A stretch of 64,000 nt of DNA. Origin: Symsagittifera roscoffensis (lineage: Eukaryota > Xenacoelomorpha > Acoela > Convolutidae). Where the stretch lies: assembly GCF_963678635.1 (NCBI RefSeq), contig NC_087071.1, forward strand, positions 6,649,624-6,713,623, written 5' to 3'. The notes beneath the pieces are model-generated. The model saw only the letters and a program-made list of their open reading frames with translations, was not told the DNA's origin and searched no databases. Shown in pieces: positions 58,301 through 64,000 of the stretch (positions within the stretch are counted from its first letter, which is position 1; each line of letters begins with the position of its first letter). A program made the translations under genes and the position numbers.

Positions 58301-59274
58301 AACTTTTTTTCTAGAATTTCTGCTAGTTTTGTCTTGACTTATTTGGATTTGTAACCGGTGGAAACTTCCTTCGGTTGATTTCAAAATCTCACACGTTCGC
58401 AAAAATACTGAATTTTGATTGAAGTTTTTCAGCCTGCGCTTAACCAATTAGTTAAAAACGGAGAAAACATTTTCATTATATTCTAGTGGTTGCGAGCAAT
58501 TTCTTCTAAAATCCTGAAAGATGATATTTAAAAATGACAAAATGGTGATAAAACACAGGAATTATCATTTTGGTGGTATACTACCATTGAAAGTTTTTGA
58601 AATGTTTCTTTCAGTTTTGTATAACCTCAATAAAAACCGATGTGCAAAAGTCTTGTTTGATATCTTGTAGCCTTCTAACGAAATCAATTTATCTCTCTAA
58701 AGCAGAGCACTTACAGTTTTTCACTGAGACAAATTATCACAGTTTCCAATTATATTAAAGGTTGAGAAATGCTAATCACCTCTCTTTTAAAACTATTAGC
58801 TAGGGGAAGAGGGAAGAGCTGCCTTTTTAATAAACAAACATTAACTTTACAAAGGAACCATCAATTCTACCGAAATTGTATATGGACCGCGTGCATTTTG
58901 AACTAGGTGCACAAAGGCTAGAAACACCAATAATCGATTGTGGTAGGGAAATGATAGATGAGTCAAATAAACAGCTCTTCTTTTTGGCTCTTTGGATCTT
59001 TTCGTTTTTTTGGTCTCCCCGCACCTGCAATATTTGCCAAGTAAAAAGTTTGTTCATATTGTTCGATTTTTATGAAACTGACATATCCCCCAGTGAGTTT
59101 TTGCTCGAATGATCTTTGATCGAAAAAACCCCCATTGCAAATTTGAATATTCAACTGGCAGAACTTTATGAAGCAACAGAAATAGTGAACAAAAGAAATC
59201 TCATAAGTCTTTGAAAAAAAATACAGGTGGGGAGGGGGGTTGGTTAAGTAAAATCCACAAAACCTTACTGATGA

Positions 59275-60149
59275 CCAGGGTTGACCTCCAGACACCGAAA
59301 ATTCTAATCATACAATTCCATACAACAAATCTGTGGAAAAATGCTTGTCATACATTTTTCATTCAAAATCAAAAAACGGTTGAAAAAGGTAGAAACTAAA
59401 TTCTTGGGCTGTTTGATTCTATGGAAACAGTCTGGTGATGGATTTTCATTTTTTTTTGAAAAAAATGCTTATCATACAACTCCCCTAAATGGAAATTGTA
59501 TGACTGGAGTTTTTTTGATGGCGACACAAAAAAAATTCTCAAAATAATTTTGAAGTTGCCCCTAAGTTTTTTTTTGATTTTTTTTCAACCGCAAATTGAA
59601 TTTTTTAAGTTCTATTTTGCAAGCAAAATTTAATTTTTTTGCAGGTATAACGTAATCCTGGATACACTAATGGTAGATTTTTTTTTCAATTTTCTCTTAA
59701 AAGTCCAATTTTTTTGGTATGATCAATGCCTGATAACTTTAAAAGTCGAATTTTAAAAAGAATCATCGTTGAAAAAATGCCAAAATCTAAAAGTTTTTTT
59801 TTTACTTTCGTTATATCCTTTGTGAAAGAAATCTGTAAGACAATTCAGATCGTTTTTTATGCATTGCAACTGCAAGACCGTTCAACCTTTGATGCTTTGA
59901 GTTAACTAAGGTCTTTGTCAGTTGCGTTTGGTTTCGAACACAACCCAAATTTTGTCAAAAAATAAGTTTAGAAAAAGATCAAGTTTTGGTTTATGGAAAG
60001 ATACTTGTCATACAAATTTCATATATGGAAAAAAGCTGATCATAGAGGTTTCATACATTTTTCTCAACGTATGAAATTGTATGAAACTATATGGCAAGAA
60101 AACTTTTAAATATGGAAATTATAAGATAAGAAGTGTTGCTCAACCCGGG
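59275..60149 (-). mobile_element. Palindrome-rich 0.9-kb element, copy 2, inverted
   Basis: Runs from CCAGGGTTGACCTCCA to GCTCAACCCGGG, in the reverse orientation to the copy at 41799. It shares TCCATACAA/TGCTTGTCATACA, CAACCGCAAATTGAATTT and TATCCTTTGTGAAAGA segments in inverse order. No coding capacity. Confidence 0.7.
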
Positions 60150-60164
60150 GAGTAGTGCCGGAGA

Positions 60165-60356
60165 TTGGAGCTAAAACTAACTCCCCCCACAACCTCGCTC
60201 AGTTTTAGACGTAACGAGTGATTTTAAAAGATTCATTATGATAACCAAATATATTTGCAGCGGCGTAATTAGTCCATATGTCAATTTGCATAGCTACCGA
60301 CAAAGTTTGACAAACTTTGACAAAATTTTGAAGCTGGGGAAAAAGTAAAACGAGCC
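60165..60356. mobile_element. Degraded GGCTC-type MITE
   Basis: CTCCCCCCACAACCTCGCTC, GTAACGAGTGATTTTAAAAG, TAATTAGTCCATATGTCAAT and GGGGAAAAAGTAAAACGAGC follow the family order, but both ends are eroded. Confidence 0.6.
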
Positions 60357-60404
60357 GAAGATGGGGATCACTTTTGTGTCGGAAGGTCTGCAAAAAACGT
60401 CTAC

Positions 60405-60625
60405 GGCTCTTTTTCCTCCCCCCCCCCCCCCCCCCCCCCCCCCACACCTCACATAAGCGTCAATTTTATGGTGTAACGAGGAGTTTTACAAGGTTAATTA
60501 TGAAAATCAAAAATGTTTGTCATGGCCTAATTAGTTCGCATGCCATTTTTTGTAATATTCGGATAAAGTGAACAAAACTTCACTAGTAAAGTTTTGCAGG
60601 TGGGGGGGGGGAAAGAAAAAGAGCC
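60405..60625. mobile_element. 221-bp MITE with 26-C run, 8-bp duplication ACGTCTAC
   Basis: GGCTCTTTTTCCT and GAAAGAAAAAGAGCC ends, with ACGTCTAC on both sides. Same family as 58096-58300. The left end has expanded to an uninterrupted run of 26 C (60418-60443). Confidence 0.9.
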
Positions 60626-60649
60626 ACGTCTACTCTCCACTCCCAATTG

Positions 60650-60850
60650 GGCTCTTTTTCCTTTTCCCCCCACCTGTAATTTTTTACATAAAAATTTAAT
60701 GACCACATTGTCCGATTGTTATGAAAATTTACATGCAGACTAATATGGCCACGACAAACATATTTGGTCTTCATAATTAACCTTGTAAAACCACTCGTTA
60801 CACTTATATATTGAAGCTCATGTGATGCGGGGAGAAAAGGAAAAAGAACC
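60650..60850 (-). mobile_element. 201-bp MITE, inverted, duplication CCCAATTG/CCCAACTG
   Basis: Same family with the interior in opposite orientation (GTCCGATTGTTATGAAAATT, TTCATAATTAACCTTGTAAA). The 8-bp flanks differ at one base, so the insertion is older than its neighbour 25 bp to the left. Confidence 0.8.
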
Positions 60851-60865
60851 CCCAACTGTTTTAAC

Positions 60866-61150
60866 CAGGGACTCTTCCTTTCTCTACTCTAGGAAATCGA
60901 CCCCCTGCTCACCCAAAGTGTCCCTTAAAACGCCTTTGTGGCCTGTTTCTTCGAAGTTATGCCTGCGGCACAGAAAGTTTGGCCGAAACACAGGGACTTT
61001 TTGGTGCTTTGGGAGGGCTCGAAAAATCAACTTGGTCGACCTAAAGAAAAGGTCGACTAAACTTTCAAAAATGTTTTGACTTTCCGTCTCCGCCGCACCC
61101 CCCCCCCCCCTCCCCCCTCTCGAGAAAGTCCCAGATCCGCCCCTGGTTTC
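60866..61150. repeat. Dispersed repeat, partner at 40.93-41.11 kb
   Basis: Bounded by ACCAGGG and CCCTGGT. It contains GACCCCCTGCTCACCCAAAG and CGAGAAAGTCCCAGATCCGC as in the partner, plus a middle part absent there (GGTCGACCTAAAGAAAAGGT, a short palindrome) and a C-rich tract at about 61097-61117. Confidence 0.55.
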
Positions 61151-61452
61151 AACGTTGTCATTATGCAATGATCAGTTTTTGTAGTCATATTTCACTGCGT
61201 ATTTTCAAGCATCTGGCCGTCAAATTACGTAAACCAACTACGAAAAAGAAAGCTTTTAAATGTGGGAAGGGAGACATGGAAAGCATCACATTAAGCGAGT
61301 TAAAATAAATCCTTCTAGAAGTATTGACTTTTTGTAACGCGGGAATATGAAATTCTCTTTTTATGGAGATTAATTTCTTTCTTGACTTGATAAAAACAGA
61401 AGTCACATTTGTTTGAAATTCTAATTTAAACAATCAGCATTCAAATTTAAGG

Positions 61453-61638
61453 ATGGCACTAAAAATTGTGGTTGCATTCATTGTTTTCTCAAGTTCGGTG
61501 GCTAGTCTTGACATTGAAAAAAACTGCGCAATTTGTCCTTATCTTTTCAATAGAATTGCAGGCGTGGAAGGAAAATGCTTTCATTACATTGATTTGAAAA
61601 GAACCTTCAAAGAAGCAGTGGACTTCTGCAAAAACTTG
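61453..61638 (+). CDS. C-type lectin-like protein, N-terminal exon
   Basis: ATG 61453 (context AAGG before it) opens a signal peptide of about 18 residues (ALKIVVAFIVFSSSVAS), then LDIEKNCAICPYLFNRIAG and VEGKCFHYIDLKRTFKEA VDFCKNLY. CPY.FN.I.G.C..Y and the EA..FC helix match the start of Caenorhabditis secreted clec proteins, which act in the gut or secreted fluids. Homology ends at about 61632-61638, where GTACGTCAAC offers a donor. The open frame runs on to 61788 only by reading into the inserted repeat. No downstream exon in the next 2.3 kb completes the domain; the matching middle and C-terminal pieces lie upstream at 37.8 and 48.1 kb. So this is a truncated or rearranged gene start. Confidence 0.65.
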
Positions 61639-61660
61639 TACGTCAACTGTTCAAAATATT

Positions 61661-61873
61661 GGCTCTTTTTCAGTTTCCCACCCCTCGTGAAATTACAAAC
61701 CAAAGCTGTTCAAAAATTGTTCACACGCCAGTTGCATGTTAGAATTGCTGTAGAAGTTTGTTCACCTGTTCACGCTGACACGTTTTAATGCAGTTTACAC
61801 CAATTAAACGTCATTTTAAATAGAATTTCGCATAATTATTTGCAAAAAATCCGAAGGGGGATGGAAAAGAGTC
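61661..61873 (+). mobile_element. 213-bp MITE, related subfamily, just 3' of the lectin exon
   Basis: GGCTCTTTTTCAGTTTCCCA at the left and GGGGATGGAAAAGAGTC at the right. The interior (CTGTTCAAAAATTGTTCACA, GTTCACCTGTTCACGCTGAC) is found inverted at 62309-62741. The flanks AAAATATT and GTAAAAAT are only weakly alike. It starts 23 bp after the likely end of lectin coding sequence. Confidence 0.7.
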
Positions 61874-62308
61874 GTAAAAATTATACCAACCCCTCTTGCC
61901 ATTTTAATTTGAAGCGCTCTTGGCCTTGTTTCAAATAAATTTTGTAAAATAAAGCAAAAAACTGATTGAAAAGTATAAAACGGCTTCTTAAGCAATATTA
62001 TCTTGAACCAAAAATTTAGTCAAAAACCGCGCTGCGGAAAAACTTGACAGTTTTAACTATGAAAAAGAAGAAAAAAGGGTCATACTTTCCAAAGTTATGT
62101 CTCCTTTGTAATAGTAAAACCTCAGAGGGGCTATCATAAATTTTTGAGGAGCGGGCGAAATAAGTTAAGAGGAGCGGAAAGGCCTAAAAAATCTCGTTTT
62201 CTTTTCAAGCAACTATATAAGTTTCTCTGTTTTTCCAAAACTAGTCACAACCTTGATCAAACAATTGGTTTTCAAAAAGCCTCAAAATCAAAACATTTTT
62301 TTTCAATT
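61874..62308. other. Spacer between MITEs, no gene seen
   Basis: AT-rich DNA with no supported frame. A possible eroded terminus (AGTTAAGAGGAGCGGAAAGG) is the only structure noticed. Confidence 0.35.
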
Positions 62309-62741
62309 GGCTCTTTTCTAGTCCCCCCATTGGATTTTTTCTGAAATCCATTAGAAGAAAGTCTATTTGATAACATAAATGACTTTTGATGTTATAAACT
62401 GCAATAAAGTGTGTCAGCGTGAACAGGTGGGCTCTTTTTCCTTCCACCCCACCTCACTCAAACATGAATTTTATGGTCTAACGAGGGGTTTTACAATGTT
62501 AATTATGAATACCAAATATGTTTCTCATAGCCATATTAGTCTGCATGTCAACTTTCACGACAATCGGACAAAATGAACTGTAACTTCAAATAAAAATATA
62601 TGCAGGTGGGGGGGAAATGAAAAAGAGCCAACAGGTGAACAAATTTCTACAACATTTCTAACATGCAAATTGCCGTGTGAACAATTTATGAACAGCTTTG
62701 TTTTTTAATTTTACGAGAGGGTGGGGAACTGGAAAAGAGTC
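62309..62741 (-). mobile_element. Related-subfamily MITE split by another MITE
   Basis: Inverted copy of 61661-61873: GGCTCTTTTCTAGTCCCCCC at the left, GTGGGGAACTGGAAAAGAGT then C at the right, with TTTTCAATT on both flanks (9 bp). It is interrupted at GAACAGGTG by the insertion at 62430-62629; without that it is about 225 bp. Confidence 0.8.
62430..62629 (+). mobile_element. 200-bp MITE nested in another, duplication AACAGGTG
   Basis: GGCTCTTTTTCCTTCCACCC to GGGGGAAATGAAAAAGAGCC, with AACAGGTG directly on both sides. It lies inside the element at 62309-62741, so it is the younger insertion. Confidence 0.9.
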
Positions 62742-63024
62742 TTTTCAATTAAGTGTACTATGATTCTTCATTCTTCCAAAATTAAGCTTGTTTCTCTCCA
62801 AACTAACCAAAACCATCACATTGAGGAAACAAAGTACGATAAACTAAAATGCGGGTGTGAGGAGTGGAAAAAGCAACCAAAAGGAAGAGAAAAAAGCGCA
62901 AAAACCTGTAAAATTTGAAAGTGGTCGTGTTGGTTTGGAGGCAAATCAACCACTTTTTGATGTTTTTCTATTTTATTTTCTCACGTATGGTTATGGTTGC
63001 ATTCTTAATAATGCGTGATGCTAG

Positions 63025-64000
63025 CCCGGGATGACCAAAAATACTAGTCATACAATTTCCATATATGGAAAAATGCTAGTCATACACTTTCCATACAATT
63101 CCATACGTACAGAAAATTGCATGAAAGGTCTATGATTAGTATTTTTTTCATATATGGAAATTGTATGACTAGCATTTTTCCATAAACCAAAAATATAGAT
63201 TTCTTACATTTTAATTTCTCAAAACTTTTTGGTTGTGTTCGTAACCGAACACGAATGACATAAAACTTGCTCAAACGTAGTAACCAACGGTTTGGCCGTC
63301 TGGCAATAAAAATGCATTGGAAACAGCCTGATATGTGTTACTTCTGTCTCAGACAAATTATATAACGAAAGTTGATGATTATTTCTAAAATTTGAATTTT
63401 AAATTTACCAGACATTGATCAAGGCATACAAAAACATGTCATACAAAACAAAGAGGAGTTTTAAGCGTTTTTGAAAAAAGGTATGAAGAGAAAAGGAAAA
63501 AAAATCCAATATTAGTATATCCAGGACTACTGAATACGAAAATCAATTTGTGGTTGAAAAAAACACAAAAAAATTTTGTCGTCGCCATCAAAAAAATGCT
63601 AGTCATACAATTTCCATATATGGAAATTGGGCTCTTTTTCCTTTTCCCCCCCACCTGCAAATTTTTATATTTGAAGTTACCGTTCAATTTGTCCGATTGC
63701 CATGAAAATTGGCATGTAGACTATTTAGGCCATGACAAACATATTTGGTCTCCATAATTAACCTTGTAAAACCACTCGTTAGACCATAAAAATCATGTTT
63801 GAGTGAGGTGGGGGGGAAAAGGAAAAAGAGCCGGAAATTGTATGACTAGTGTTTTTTCAAAAACAAAAATTAAAAAAAGTCAAAGTTTTCAGTCGTTGCA
63901 GTCCAAAAAACGCTTAAATGTTTTGCCAGCAGTTGAATTGATGATTCAAAGCTTTTTTTTCACAAAAAAAAATTTAAAAAAAATTCTTATCATACATTTT
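63025..64000 (+). mobile_element. Palindrome-rich 0.9-kb element, copy 3, runs off the window
   Basis: Starts CCCGGGATGACCAAAAATAC, followed by several TAGTCATACAATTTCCATAT palindromes. It shares TATCCAGGACTAC and GTCGCCATCAAAAAAATGCT with copy 1. It is interrupted by a MITE at 63630-63832, and the right end is not in the window. Confidence 0.7.
63630..63832 (-). mobile_element. 203-bp MITE nested in the palindrome-rich element, duplication GGAAATTG
   Basis: Near-perfect inverted ends (GGCTCTTTTTCCTTTTCCCC and GGGGAAAAGGAAAAAGAGCC), with GGAAATTG at 63622-63629 and 63833-63840. It is inserted into a CCATATATGGAAATTG palindrome of the surrounding element. The ends are the best preserved of the family, so it is probably the youngest copy. 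Confidence 0.95.

Noticed and set aside
58986-59240. Possible further GGCTC-type MITE (GGCTCTTTGGATC and AGGTGGGGAGGGGGG)
   Set aside because: The ends do not pair convincingly and the interior lacks family landmarks; too eroded to call.
61639-61788. Extension of the lectin N-terminal frame beyond codon 62
   Set aside because: This part reads into the MITE at 61661 and has no lectin similarity.

Overview
The window reads as a gene-poor, repeat-dominated stretch of an AT-rich nematode chromosome, most likely Caenorhabditis and a chromosome-arm setting. The evidence is three fragments with the wording of the secreted C-type lectin (clec) family expanded in Caenorhabditis (YSWLD..QPMP, WSNGQPDN, CVNIWG..GGLNDIGC), short T-rich intron-like spacers, homopolymer-rich intergenic DNA and many short inverted-repeat elements. 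No complete intact conventional gene is visible. Species and family names are from memory of these families; no database was searched.

Layout. 0.77-6.88 kb is block A, a 6.1-kb segment with three small open frames (one with a weak PC4-like pattern, one unassigned, one C2H2-type zinc finger). 51.53-57.06 kb is block B, a diverged direct copy of A in which two of the frames are broken, so block B is largely a pseudogene copy. The blocks also differ in the copy number of internal tandem repeats. 6.9-9.3 kb holds minisatellites and a less AT-rich segment with decayed coding-like frames between short direct repeats. About 9.2-11.4 kb shows nothing clear.

12.77-35.34 kb is one satellite of about 278-bp monomers, roughly 80 copies and 22.5 kb, with local higher-order units of 2, 3, 4, 6, 7 and 9 monomers. 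It is bordered by copies of a dispersed repeat: an inverted pair (11.39-11.78 against 35.45-35.83 kb) and a direct pair (11.78-12.40 against 36.53-37.02 kb). Stray monomers lie at 35.83-36.07 and 37.03-37.15 kb. The bordering repeat itself contains a piece resembling part of the monomer, so the satellite may have grown out of it.

37.4-51.5 kb is a mosaic: a TA-flanked MITE, a lectin fragment, a 160-bp degenerate tandem repeat, a CpG-rich minisatellite, a 0.93-kb palindrome-rich element with CCCGGGTTGACC ends, a 464-bp tandem duplication of a decayed frame, a long near-perfect hairpin, a less AT-rich unrecognised segment, a second lectin fragment between inverted ends, and TAATCGAT simple repeats.

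57-64 kb is a transposon graveyard. It holds several roughly 205-bp MITEs with GGCTCTTTTTC ends, five of them with exact or near-exact 8-bp target duplications, inserted near or into each other, into the 0.9-kb element, and next to the third lectin fragment (the signal-peptide exon). The three lectin pieces are all on + but in the order middle, C-terminal, N-terminal. This means either a rearranged gene or remnants of several paralogues. No CRISPR, rRNA or convincing tRNA gene was found.
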